Shown here piece by piece: positions 28,748 through 36,543 of a stretch of DNA of 64,000 nt. The notes under the pieces were generated by a model. The model did no database searches, was not told the DNA's origin, and saw only the letters and a list, made by a program, of their open reading frames with translations. The DNA is taken from contig NZ_NESA01000006.1 of NCBI RefSeq assembly GCF_002778315.1, positions 124,001 through 188,000 of the forward strand, given 5' to 3'. This DNA comes from Limnohabitans sp. JirII-31. GTDB lineage: Bacteria; Pseudomonadota; Gammaproteobacteria; Burkholderiales; Burkholderiaceae_C. The position numbers and the translations under genes were made by a program. Within the stretch, counting starts at the first letter, position 1, and each line of letters starts with the position of its first letter.

Positions 28748-28795
28748 ATAGACCCTCTCAAAATCAACACAGCCTCAGGCTGCAAGGGGGTCTAT
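28748..28795 (-). promoter_or_regulatory. 5' leader hairpin able to mask the TPR gene start
   Basis: In the minus-strand mRNA, ATAGACCC (28795-28788) pairs with GGGTCTAT (28755-28748), 2 nt before the ATG at 28745. The 3' arm includes the GGG of the GAGAGGG ribosome site. A small inner hairpin (AGCC TGA GGCT) lies in the loop. Formation would lower translation. Confidence 0.4.
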
Positions 28796-28822
28796 TGTGG
28801 GGCTTGCTCGTGAATACTAGGT

Positions 28823-28868
28823 AAAGACCCTAGGACACTCCTCAGATCTTGGGGTCGAAGCGCTGTTC
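28823..28868. repeat. 46-bp imperfect direct repeat, copy 1 (left of the toxin-antitoxin pair)
   Basis: It matches 29513-29558 with 6 differences in 46 bases. Read on the minus strand it ends with codons for EQRFDPKI and a stop, the same tail as the lyase gene (EQRFDPNT) at the other copy. It therefore looks like a leftover 3' end of that gene or an integration duplication. Confidence 0.8.
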
Positions 28869-28901
28869 AGCGATAAGCGTTGCCATCCGATGGTGTGACC
28901 G

Positions 28902-29204
28902 TTAAGTGTTATGCCGACGACTTTTCCAGTATCCGGGTTTGCGCCTGAAGTGCGCGACGGCGAATATGACAATTTCGTTTTCCTCCACCATGTAGACAAT
29001 TGAGAAGGGAAACTTTTTGGGAAAAACGCGACGCGTTCCATGCTTGTATGGAGACCCGGCAAGTGGTAACGATAGCGCCAGCGACACAGCGGCCTCAACG
29101 GATTGACGGAATCGGTTTCCGAGGCCCAGCTCAATGGCTTCGTAATAAGTAACCCCGTCCAGAAACTCAAGACGAGCCTCGCTATGAAAGCGTGCGTTGA
29201 TCAC
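28902..29204 (-). CDS. RelE/ParE-family toxin
   Basis: A 100-aa toxin of the ParE/RelE superfamily. Seen: FHSEARLEFLDGVTYYE near residues 6-22, GTRRVFPKKFPFSIVYMVEE near 56-75, and the C-terminal FAVAHFRRKPGYWKSR near 81-96, the typical basic patch of ParE-like toxins. The start is a GTG at 29204 overlapping the antitoxin TGA (GTGA), which shows coupling. ParE homologues poison DNA gyrase and RelE homologues cleave mRNA; sequence alone does not decide between them. Confidence 0.87.
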   Translation of the reverse strand: MINARFHSEARLEFLDGVTYYEAIELGLGNRFRQSVEAAVSLALSLPLAGSPYKHGTRRVFPKKFPFSIVYMVEENEIVIFAVAHFRRKPGYWKSRRHNT

Positions 29205-29431
29205 TGAGTAAGACGGCGCGCTTCAGCAAACACATCGACTGCAGGCAAAAGCAAAGCCTCGCCACGCTCGTACTCACCAATTCGCTTAAGAATCTCGGCA
29301 TCCCAAGCGGCATCGACTTCTGGCGATGACAACTCCTGGAGCGACTCTAGGAGCCCTTCAGCAAGTTGCGCCCGCTCTTGTGGTGAGAGCTGGCGGGCAC
29401 GTTCAGACAATTCGGCAAGCAAACTAGACAT
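29201..29431 (-). CDS. Antitoxin of the ParE-type pair (addiction module component family)
   Basis: A 76-aa acidic protein: a helical N-terminus (LLAELSERARQLSPQERAQLAEGLL) followed by an ELSSPEVDAAWDAEILKRIGEYERGEA segment, which matches the short addiction-module antitoxins paired with ParE-like toxins. GGAG lies 7 nt before the ATG at 29431; a TTG one codon earlier is less likely. It overlaps the toxin start by 4 nt. It should neutralise the toxin through its C-terminal part. Confidence 0.87.
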   Translation of the reverse strand: MSSLLAELSERARQLSPQERAQLAEGLLESLQELSSPEVDAAWDAEILKRIGEYERGEALLLPAVDVFAEARRLTQ

Positions 29432-29460
29432 CAACGTTCTCCATGAAACGATTGAGCAAG

Positions 29461-29490
29461 TTTAAACCTCCAAAGAACCGTGGGCGTCAA
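29461..29490 (-). promoter_or_regulatory. Candidate promoter of the ParE-type toxin-antitoxin operon
   Basis: On the minus strand: TTGACG (29490-29485), 18-nt spacer and TTTAAA (29466-29461), 30 nt before the antitoxin start. It sits within 100 nt of the lyase gene end and lies inside the interval bounded by the direct repeats. Confidence 0.45.
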
Positions 29491-29512
29491 TGGGCGGTGG
29501 GTGCGCATCTTC

Positions 29513-29558
29513 AAAAACCCTAGGACATCCCTCAAGTGTTGGGGTCGAAGCGCTGTTC
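29513..29558. repeat. 46-bp imperfect direct repeat, copy 2 (covers the 3' end of the lyase gene)
   Basis: Spans the stop codon and last codons of the isocitrate-lyase-like gene and 19 bases downstream. It pairs with 28823-28868; the two copies are 690 bp apart and enclose the toxin-antitoxin operon. Confidence 0.8.
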
Positions 29559-30452
29559 CCATGCCTCCACATCGGGCAAACCCAACACGTCGGTGTACTC
29601 GCGTGAAGACAGCATGCGTGGGCGCACTTGGGCGGTGCTGCCGTCGTGCTTGAGATGCCCCAGGGCTTCGCGCATGGCAAAACCCACGGCGTTGCGAATC
29701 ATGCCGGGGTAAATCGCCACGCCAATGCCGTGGGTGTGCAGCTGGTCTGAGGTCACCTCGGCCAGTGCGCCACCGGCGTCGATGTTGACCACACAGGGCA
29801 CCGGCACCACATCGGCGATGCGGCGAATGTCAGCCAAGATGCCCGCGTGGCCTTTGAGTTCCACAAACACCGCCCCCGCGCCAACCTGCGCAAAGGCCTG
29901 GGCACGCCGGATGGCTTCGTCTAGCCCCATGGAGGCCGCGCTGTCGGTGCGGCCAATCACCATGAAGTCGGGGTCGTTGCGCGCCGCCACAGCAGCGGCA
30001 ATTTTGGCCACCGCCTCGTCAAAAGGCAGCACTGTGCGCGCGCCGGGCAACTGGGCGCAGCGCTTGGGCGAGCATTGGTCTTCGATGTGGATGGCGGCCA
30101 CGCCTGCGGCCTCGAACTCAGCCACCGTGCGCTGCAAGGCCACGATGCCACCGTAGCCAGTGTCGGCGTCACAAATCAGCGGCAAGTCCATGCAAGCGGC
30201 CACGTTGCGGGCATGGTTGGCCATCTGCGTCAAATCAATCAGCCCCACATCGGGACGACCCAACAAACAGGCCGACACGCCGTTGCCGGTCATGTACGCG
30301 GCTTCGAACCCGGCTTGTGCGACCAAGCGTGCGCCGTAGCCGTCGTAAATGCCAGGCGCCACCAAGGCGCGCTGCTTGACCGTGGCCAAACGCTGTTGCA
30401 AGGCTTGGCGAATGCGCGAGACGCGGCCCGGGGCGCGAGAGGTGGTGGTCAT
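29532..30452 (-). CDS. Isocitrate lyase/PEP mutase superfamily carbon-carbon lyase
   Basis: 306 aa, TIM-barrel fold of methylisocitrate lyase, 2,3-dimethylmalate lyase, oxaloacetate hydrolase and PEP mutase. Magnesium-site residues lie in ICDADTGYG (Asp95, Asp97); the nucleophile loop is PKRCAQ (Cys132), where methylisocitrate lyase has KRCGH. The retained Cys favours a lyase over a phosphonomutase. It overlaps the LeuD-like gene by 4 nt (ATGA) and ends a seven-gene operon. With an aconitase-type hydro-lyase directly upstream, it probably cleaves a substituted malate into pyruvate or a keto acid plus a carboxylate. The exact substrate is unknown. Confidence 0.85.
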   Translation of the reverse strand: MTTTSRAPGRVSRIRQALQQRLATVKQRALVAPGIYDGYGARLVAQAGFEAAYMTGNGVSACLLGRPDVGLIDLTQMANHARNVAACMDLPLICDADTGYGGIVALQRTVAEFEAAGVAAIHIEDQCSPKRCAQLPGARTVLPFDEAVAKIAAAVAARNDPDFMVIGRTDSAASMGLDEAIRRAQAFAQVGAGAVFVELKGHAGILADIRRIADVVPVPCVVNIDAGGALAEVTSDQLHTHGIGVAIYPGMIRNAVGFAMREALGHLKHDGSTAQVRPRMLSSREYTDVLGLPDVEAWEQRFDPNT

Positions 30453-30973
30453 GCGGTGACTTCCCAGTTGGGGTATTTTTTCAAGAACGGAATCAGCCCG
30501 CCCTCGCGCAAGATGGCCAAGATGGCCTCAGGCAAAGCCCTGAAACTGCGCGTGATGGGTGGCTGGCTGGCGTCGGAGGGGGTCACCGTGAAGGTGTGGG
30601 CTTGCAGGTCCAAACGCGCTGACGCGCCGTTGGGCAAACCGGCGGTGTCGCACTCCAGCACCAACAGCCCGTTGTTGATGGCGTTGCGGAAAAACTGGCG
30701 CCCGAACGAGGGCGCCACGATGGCGGCCACACCCATGCGGCGCAAGATGTGTACCGCTTGTTCGCGCGAGGAGTTGATGCCAAAGTGCGTGCCCGCCACG
30801 ATGATGTCGCCCGACTTGAAACGCTGCACAAAACTCGGATCGACGGCTTCAAAGGCGTGGGCCGCGATGTAGGCCTCGTCTTTGCCGGGCAGGTATTTGC
30901 CCGAGCAGTTGAGGTCGGTGTTGACGTCGTCACCCAACACCCAGGCGGTGGCTTCCATCAAATGCTCAGACAT
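30449..30973 (-). CDS. Aconitase-family hydro-lyase, small (LeuD-like) subunit
   Basis: Swivelling domain subunit of an isopropylmalate-isomerase-type dehydratase (174 aa from ATG 30973). The motif WVLGDDVNTDLNCSGKYLPG lies near residues 10-29 and the substrate loop reads HFGINSSREQAV (about 54-65), where most LeuD/aconitase proteins have FGxGSSREHA. The changed loop suggests a different substrate. Its start overlaps the large-subunit stop by 8 nt and its stop overlaps the lyase start by 4 nt. Together with the lyase it resembles the dimethylmaleate hydratase/dimethylmalate lyase pair of nicotinate fermentation. Confidence 0.88.
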   Translation of the reverse strand: MSEHLMEATAWVLGDDVNTDLNCSGKYLPGKDEAYIAAHAFEAVDPSFVQRFKSGDIIVAGTHFGINSSREQAVHILRRMGVAAIVAPSFGRQFFRNAINNGLLVLECDTAGLPNGASARLDLQAHTFTVTPSDASQPPITRSFRALPEAILAILREGGLIPFLKKYPNWEVTA

Positions 30974-32249
30974 GGCTGGCCTCCCATTGACCGCCTTCAA
31001 CCGTGCGAGGGTCGGTGATGCGCCCGGTCAGGGCAGACGCGGCCACCGTAGCTGCGGAGCCGAGCCAAATCTCGGCCTCGTGGTTGCCCAGACGGCCTTG
31101 GAAATTGCGGTTGGCGGTGGAGATCACCACCTCGCGGTCGCCTGGAATCAAATGGTTGGTGATGCCCACGCAGGTGCCGCAGCCTGCGGCTTCCACCGAG
31201 GCACCGGCTTCGGTCAAGGTCTCAATCAGTCCCTCACGCAAAGCCGCCAAATAAATTTGCCGCGAAGCCGGGGTGATGATCATGCGCACGCCCGAGGCCA
31301 AACGACGGCCTTTCAAAATCGCGGCGGCTTGGCGCATGTCGTCCAAGCGGCCGTTGGTGCAGGTGCCAATCAGCGCGAAGTTGATCTTTTGGCCAATCAC
31401 CTCGTGAGCAGCCACCACATCGTCCACCGCATGCTTGCGCGCGACTTGGGGCGCGAGTTGCGAAGCGTCGATGTCCAGCCGATCGGCATACACCGCATCG
31501 GCATCGGCAAACACAGGCTGAGGTGGACGCGCACCGTGCGCCGCCAGCCAAGCGAAGGTTTTGTCATCGGCTTCGAGCAACGCAGCCTTGGCACCGAGTT
31601 CGGCGGCGTGGTTGGCCAGGGTCATGCGGTCGTCGATTTCCATGGCGTTCACGGCTGAGCCCACGTACTCGATGGCACGGTAGTTCAAGCCTTCCGCGCC
31701 AAAGCGACCCAGCATGTACAGCGTCAGGTCTTTGGCCCACACACCGGGTTGCAAACGTCCGTTGAGGGTGACGCGCACCGACTCGGGCACACGCAGCCAC
31801 ACCTTGCCGGTGGCCATCACCGCACTCACGTCGGTGCCTTCAATGCCGGTGCCAAACGCGTTGAACGCGCCGTAGGTGACCGAGTGGGTATCCGTGCCCA
31901 CCACCAAGTCACCACAGGTCAGGTGGCCGCCTTCAGGCAGTACCTGGTGGCAAATGCCGTCGCCAATGTCGTACAGCTGGCTGCCGTGTTCTTTGGCAAA
32001 ACGGCGCATCGCACTGTGGCCTTGTGCCGCCTCGACCGTGGGCGGGGGTGAGTAATGGTCGAGCACCCACGCGGTCTTGGAGGCAAAGGGCAGCTTGGCG
32101 TCCATCTTCTCGACCATGCGAATGGCGTTGGGTGCACGGGCGTCGTGCACCATCGCGTAATCCACGTTGGCCACGACGATGTCGCCCGCGTGCACCTGGG
32201 TCTGGCCCGAACGTTGGGCCAGTATTTTTTCAGCCATGGTGGCGCTCAT
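30966..32249 (-). CDS. Aconitase-family hydro-lyase, large (LeuC-like) subunit
   Basis: Carries the [4Fe-4S] cluster (427 aa from ATG 32249). The cluster cysteines are visible in IGTCTNGRLDD and AGCGTCVG. DTHSVTYGAFNAFGTGIEGTD is the conserved active-site segment. The length fits the LeuC2/homoaconitase branch rather than bacterial LeuC (about 466). The ATG lies 2 nt from the tctC stop; a long N-terminal extension in the same frame overlaps tctC and is rejected. It is part of the seven-gene operon. A housekeeping leucine role is unlikely in this context. Confidence 0.9.
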   Translation of the reverse strand: MSATMAEKILAQRSGQTQVHAGDIVVANVDYAMVHDARAPNAIRMVEKMDAKLPFASKTAWVLDHYSPPPTVEAAQGHSAMRRFAKEHGSQLYDIGDGICHQVLPEGGHLTCGDLVVGTDTHSVTYGAFNAFGTGIEGTDVSAVMATGKVWLRVPESVRVTLNGRLQPGVWAKDLTLYMLGRFGAEGLNYRAIEYVGSAVNAMEIDDRMTLANHAAELGAKAALLEADDKTFAWLAAHGARPPQPVFADADAVYADRLDIDASQLAPQVARKHAVDDVVAAHEVIGQKINFALIGTCTNGRLDDMRQAAAILKGRRLASGVRMIITPASRQIYLAALREGLIETLTEAGASVEAAGCGTCVGITNHLIPGDREVVISTANRNFQGRLGNHEAEIWLGSAATVAASALTGRITDPRTVEGGQWEASHV

Positions 32250-32250
32250 G

Positions 32251-33225
32251 TCAATCTCCGCTGATGCCTGCATTGCGCACAATCGCGCCCCACTTGTCGC
32301 TCTCCACGCGCATGTAGCGCGCGGTGTCTTCGGGCGAGGTGGGTGTGGGGGCCAAGCCCAGCTTACGCAGCTGCGCGGCCACATGGGGGTCGTTCAAGGT
32401 GGTGGTGATGACCTCGTTCAAACGCTTCACCACGTCGGGCGGCGTGCGCAAGGGCGCGGTGAAGGCATACCAGTTGACGGCCTCAAAGCCCGAATAGCCC
32501 AACTCGGCAATGGTGGGCACGTTGGGCAACACGTCCATGCGTTTGGCACTGGTCACGGCCAGCGGGCGCAGCTTGCCGTTTTGGATGAACTGCATGGCAT
32601 CGGTCGGGCTGGAGAAGATGGAGGGCAGCACGCCGCCCAGCAAATCGTTCATGGCGGGCGCGCCGCCACGGTAGGCCACGTGCTGGTTGTTGAGGTTGGC
32701 CGTGGCCTTGAACAACTCACCCGCCAAGTGCCCTGCACTGCCGATGCCCGAAGAGCCAAACGACACCCGCGAGCGCTCGGCCTTGCCTTGGCGCACATAG
32801 TCGTCCAAGGTGCGGATGTCGCTGTTGGCATTGACCACCAAAACGTTGGGGAACACGATGGCCATGCTCAAGGCCTGCATGTCGGTGACGGGGTTGTAGC
32901 TGAGCTTGTTGATGTGCTGGTTCACCGCCAACGAGCCGATGGTGCCCAGCATGATGGTGTAGCCATCTGCGGGGGCTTTGACCAATTGCTCAGAGGCGAT
33001 GTTGCCACCGGCGCCAGGCCGGTTTTCGATCACCACCGATTGCTTGAGCAACTCGCCCATGCGCGGCGCCATGATGCGCGCCACGGTGTCCGAGCTGCCG
33101 CCGGGCGCAAAGCCAATCAGCAACTTGACGGGCCGTGTGGGAAAAGGCTCAGCGGCTGACGCAACCGAGGCCCCCAAAAAAGAAGCGGCACCCAAAAGTG
33201 CCGCTAACAACTGTCGTATGTTCAT
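32251..33225 (-). CDS. Bug/TctC periplasmic receptor, operon copy 2
   Basis: Secreted solute receptor (324 aa). The signal peptide (LLAALLGAASFLGASVASA) precedes EPFPTRPVKLLIGFAPGGSSDTVARIM, with the GFAPGG ligand loop. VIENRPGAGGNIAS and ADGYTIMLGTIG follow. It directly precedes the LeuC-like gene and follows another tctC by 15 nt, without TctA/TctB. It probably captures a carboxylic acid for this operon. Confidence 0.92.
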   Translation of the reverse strand: MNIRQLLAALLGAASFLGASVASAAEPFPTRPVKLLIGFAPGGSSDTVARIMAPRMGELLKQSVVIENRPGAGGNIASEQLVKAPADGYTIMLGTIGSLAVNQHINKLSYNPVTDMQALSMAIVFPNVLVVNANSDIRTLDDYVRQGKAERSRVSFGSSGIGSAGHLAGELFKATANLNNQHVAYRGGAPAMNDLLGGVLPSIFSSPTDAMQFIQNGKLRPLAVTSAKRMDVLPNVPTIAELGYSGFEAVNWYAFTAPLRTPPDVVKRLNEVITTTLNDPHVAAQLRKLGLAPTPTSPEDTARYMRVESDKWGAIVRNAGISGD

Positions 33226-33240
33226 GTGTTCTCACTCTGG

Positions 33241-34224
33241 CTAATCGACTCTCGCACCCGAATCTTTGACGATGCGCGACCAGCGCTGCAAGTCGTCGCG
33301 CACGATGATAGCGAGTTGCTCTGCGCTGCCTTTGAAAGGCTCGCACCCCAGAGTCGCCAACTTGTCTTGGGTTTCCTTGGCGTCCAGGGCTTTGGCCACC
33401 TCGTCTTGAATTTGCGCCAAGATGTGCTTGGGCGTGCCAGCGGGTGCAAACATGCCGTACCACGGGGTGGCACCAAAGCCTTTGACGGTCTCGCCAATGG
33501 TGGGCACATCGGGCAGTGCGGCCAAGCGCTTTTCGTTCACCACCCCCAAGACCTTGAGCTTGCCGGAGCGGATGAAGGCAATCGAGGACGGCATGCTTTG
33601 CACCGACAGCGGCACTTGCCCACCCACCACATCGGTCGCTGCCATGGCCGCGCCTTTGTAGGGAATGTGCTGCAACTGAATGCCCGTGGCCTTTTGCAGC
33701 ATCTCCCCAATCAGGTGGTTCAAGGTGCCATTGCCCGCCGACGCAATGGCCAGCGGCTCGGGCTTGGACTTGGCCAATGCAATCAACTCGGCCACGGTGT
33801 TGGCAGGCAACGCCGGGTTGGCCACCAGCACGTAACCGGCCTTGGCCAAGGGTGCCACGGGGTCAAAGTCTTTCACCGGGTCAAAGCCGGTGCGCTGGTA
33901 GAGAAACGGGTTGATGACTTGGGCGCTGTCGGCGTTGACCAGCAAGGTGTAGCCATCGTTCTTGGCCTTGGCCACCGACGCTGTGCCCACATTGCCACCG
34001 GCGCCCGGGCGGTTTTCCACCACCACGGGTTGGCCCCATTGCTCGCTGAGCTTTTGCGCCAGCACGCGGGCAATGGCGTCGTTGGCACCGCCTGCGGTTT
34101 GCGGCACCACCAAGGTCACGGTTTTGCTTGGGTATTTGTCTTGCGCCTGTGCGAGCCATGGGCTGCACAGTGCCAGGCCCCAACAGGCCAGCCACCAGTT
34201 GCGACGGTGCATCGGCGTGAACAT
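33241..34224 (-). CDS. Bug/TctC periplasmic receptor, operon copy 1
   Basis: Second secreted receptor of the same operon (327 aa or 323 from the next ATG at 34212). Signal peptide WWLACWGLALCSPWLAQAQ, then DKYPSKTVTLVVPQTAGGANDAIARVL, where the loop is PQTAGG. It follows the molybdenum subunit gene by 14 nt. The pair is clearly divergent in sequence, so two ligands or two affinities are likely. Ligand unknown. Confidence 0.92.
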   Translation of the reverse strand: MFTPMHRRNWWLACWGLALCSPWLAQAQDKYPSKTVTLVVPQTAGGANDAIARVLAQKLSEQWGQPVVVENRPGAGGNVGTASVAKAKNDGYTLLVNADSAQVINPFLYQRTGFDPVKDFDPVAPLAKAGYVLVANPALPANTVAELIALAKSKPEPLAIASAGNGTLNHLIGEMLQKATGIQLQHIPYKGAAMAATDVVGGQVPLSVQSMPSSIAFIRSGKLKVLGVVNEKRLAALPDVPTIGETVKGFGATPWYGMFAPAGTPKHILAQIQDEVAKALDAKETQDKLATLGCEPFKGSAEQLAIIVRDDLQRWSRIVKDSGARVD

Positions 34225-34238
34225 GGTGTGTGCGTCGC

Positions 34239-36533
34239 TCAGGTGGTCAAGGCCTGCTTGACGCGGGCGGGCGCCAGTGGGTAGCGGCGAATGCGCACAC
34301 CCGTGGCGTCAAACACCGCATTGGCGATGGCGGCTGGGAAGCAGACGATGGCGGGCTCACCGGCACCGCCAATGGGTTTGTCGGGGCGATTGAGCAAGAC
34401 GATCTCGACTTGACCCGGAATGTCGTCCAAGCTGGCGATGCGGTAGCTGTTCCAGTCCACGCTGTTGACGCGCTGGGGATCGAAATGGACTTCTTCATAC
34501 AACGAGCGGCTGATGCCCTGCATGATTTGCCCTTCCATCGCCGCGCGTACACCAATCGGGTTGACGATCAGGCCGCAGTCGTTGGCGATCACCAGCTTCT
34601 TGACCCAGATGCGTCCCGTGTCGCGGTGCACTTCGACCTCACAGGCCACGGCCGCATACGACTGGTAACCCGCGTGCAAGGCCATGCCACGACCGGTCAT
34701 CACCTTGGCCGTCGACTTGCCGCGTGCTTTGGTGCGCGGTGCCCAGCCCAGTTTTTCAGCAGCCGCTTTCACCACGTCGGCCTCACGCGGGTCTTGCATG
34801 TGCTTCATGCGGAATGCCACCGGGTCCATGCCGGTGGCGTGCGCCACTTCGTCGATGAAGCACTCTTGTCCAAAGTGGGTTTGCATTTCTTGCGGCGCAC
34901 GCATGTGCGCGGTGCGCATGGGCGAGGCTTGCTCCAAGTACGGAGGAATGGTTTCCCACCAGTGCACATGGTTGTTGAACTTGTAGCTTTCTTCGGGCAC
35001 GTTGAAGTTGTAGGCGGTCCACTTCTTGTGGCCGGTTTGCATGCCGACCAAGGTGTGCTCAGGACTCTCAGCGTTGAACTTGACGTCCCAGCCGTTGAAG
35101 CCCTTGGCCTTGAGCAACCAGCCCGTCACGTTGTTGGCCTCATCGAGGCCCGCTTTCATGGTGATCACCGCAGCGGGAGCTTTGGGGTCCCAGGCGATGC
35201 CCTCGGCACGCGACCATTGCATGCGCACGGGACGGCCAAACTCTTTGGACAGCAGCGCGGCTTCATAAGGGGCCTCATCGGCATCGCTGCGACCATACGA
35301 GCCCGCGCCGTGCATCCACTTCACCTGCACATTGGCTTCGGGCAGGCCCAAGAACTTGGCAATGCCTTCACGCAAGTAGTGGGGCTTTTGCACATCGGCC
35401 CAAATTTGCACTTGGTCACCCTTGACATCGACCACGCCGCACGACGGTGAGATGCGCGCGTGCGACTGGAACGAACACTCGTACTCGGCCTCGATCACGC
35501 GCTTGGACGAGGCGAGCGCCGTCAAGGTGGGCTTGGCGTCGTAGGCTTTTTTACCGCCAAAAATGGGGATGGCGTTGGACGCGGTCACAGGTGCCGAGCG
35601 GATGTGCTCAAACACCGTGCCTTCGCCACCACCCAACGGGCCTTGTACGTCAGACCAAGTGACCTTGAGTTGGCGCGATGCACGCACCGCATTCCACTCG
35701 GTCTCGGCCAACACGGCCACAAAGCCGCCTTTGACAAAGTGCTTGGCACCGGGGATGTCGGCAATCGACGCCGCATCGACCGACAGCGGCATGGCCCCAG
35801 CCACAGGCGGGCGCACGGCACGCGCATGCAACAGGTTGTCAGGACGGATGTGCGCGGTGTAATGCTCTTTGGCACCCACCTTGTCGGCAATGTCTTTGCG
35901 CTTGATGCCTTGGCCCACGATCTTGTACTGCGACACATCTTTGGGTTTGGCCATGCCCTGGGCATTCATGCCGTTGCCGATGGCGTTGTTCCACTTCAAC
36001 GAAGCCCCAAAGTCTTTGCCACCAATCAAGTCGGCATAGCTCACGCTTTGTGCCGTATTGGCTTTGACGAACACGCGGCCGTTCTCGGTGGCCAGCTCGC
36101 TGGCGGCCACGCCCAAACGGGCCGAGGCGGCTTCGACCAACAAACGACGGGCTTCAGCGGCTGCGTTACGCAGCGGGTTGGAGCCCATGCGCAAACCGGT
36201 GCTGCCGCTGCCGCCGCCTTGGTTGGGGGTGAGGCGGGTGTCGCCCATCACCACGGTGACCGCGTCCATCGACACATCGAGTTCTTCGGCCACGATTTGG
36301 GCGATGGCGGTATCGAGGCCCTGGCCGCAATCCATCTTGCCAAAGTTGGCGGTCACATGGCCATTGGTGGCAATGCGAATCCAGGTGTCGAGTGCGGTGG
36401 GTTGGGGTCCGATGACCACAGGTGGCGAGGCTTGCGCCAGGGCATCGCCCACAAACACAGAACCACTGGCGCCCACAATCAGCGCGCCTTGGGTCTGCAT
36501 GAATTCACGACGAGAAAGCTTGGGGGTGTTCAT
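34239..36533 (-). CDS. Two-subunit molybdenum hydroxylase, large subunit (IorB/NicB-like), Tat-exported
   Basis: 764 aa, xanthine dehydrogenase family molybdopterin-binding subunit. A twin-arginine signal (SRREFMQ, residues 7-13) and hydrophobic stretch indicate export to the periplasm. Molybdenum-cofactor segments include DCGQGLDTAIAQIVAEEL, NQGGGSGSTGLRM, and the C-terminal PIGGAGEPA whose Glu is the expected base. It lies 10 nt after the 2Fe-2S subunit and has no FAD subunit or cytochrome domain, as in isoquinoline 1-oxidoreductase-like enzymes. It probably hydroxylates an N-heteroaromatic or aldehyde; substrate unknown. Confidence 0.9.
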   Translation of the reverse strand: MNTPKLSRREFMQTQGALIVGASGSVFVGDALAQASPPVVIGPQPTALDTWIRIATNGHVTANFGKMDCGQGLDTAIAQIVAEELDVSMDAVTVVMGDTRLTPNQGGGSGSTGLRMGSNPLRNAAAEARRLLVEAASARLGVAASELATENGRVFVKANTAQSVSYADLIGGKDFGASLKWNNAIGNGMNAQGMAKPKDVSQYKIVGQGIKRKDIADKVGAKEHYTAHIRPDNLLHARAVRPPVAGAMPLSVDAASIADIPGAKHFVKGGFVAVLAETEWNAVRASRQLKVTWSDVQGPLGGGEGTVFEHIRSAPVTASNAIPIFGGKKAYDAKPTLTALASSKRVIEAEYECSFQSHARISPSCGVVDVKGDQVQIWADVQKPHYLREGIAKFLGLPEANVQVKWMHGAGSYGRSDADEAPYEAALLSKEFGRPVRMQWSRAEGIAWDPKAPAAVITMKAGLDEANNVTGWLLKAKGFNGWDVKFNAESPEHTLVGMQTGHKKWTAYNFNVPEESYKFNNHVHWWETIPPYLEQASPMRTAHMRAPQEMQTHFGQECFIDEVAHATGMDPVAFRMKHMQDPREADVVKAAAEKLGWAPRTKARGKSTAKVMTGRGMALHAGYQSYAAVACEVEVHRDTGRIWVKKLVIANDCGLIVNPIGVRAAMEGQIMQGISRSLYEEVHFDPQRVNSVDWNSYRIASLDDIPGQVEIVLLNRPDKPIGGAGEPAIVCFPAAIANAVFDATGVRIRRYPLAPARVKQALTT

Positions 36534-36543
36534 GGTGGCTCCT

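Noticed and set aside
28817-29170. 117-codon frame overlapping the ParE-type toxin
   Set aside because: Lies out of frame across the toxin gene; the in-frame toxin has the family motifs. Its shared tail with another shadow frame only reflects the 46-bp repeat.
30449-32249. Leucine biosynthesis leuCD
   Set aside because: The large subunit has the shorter LeuC2-type length, the small subunit has an altered loop, and the genes sit in a catabolic operon with no leuB or leuA.
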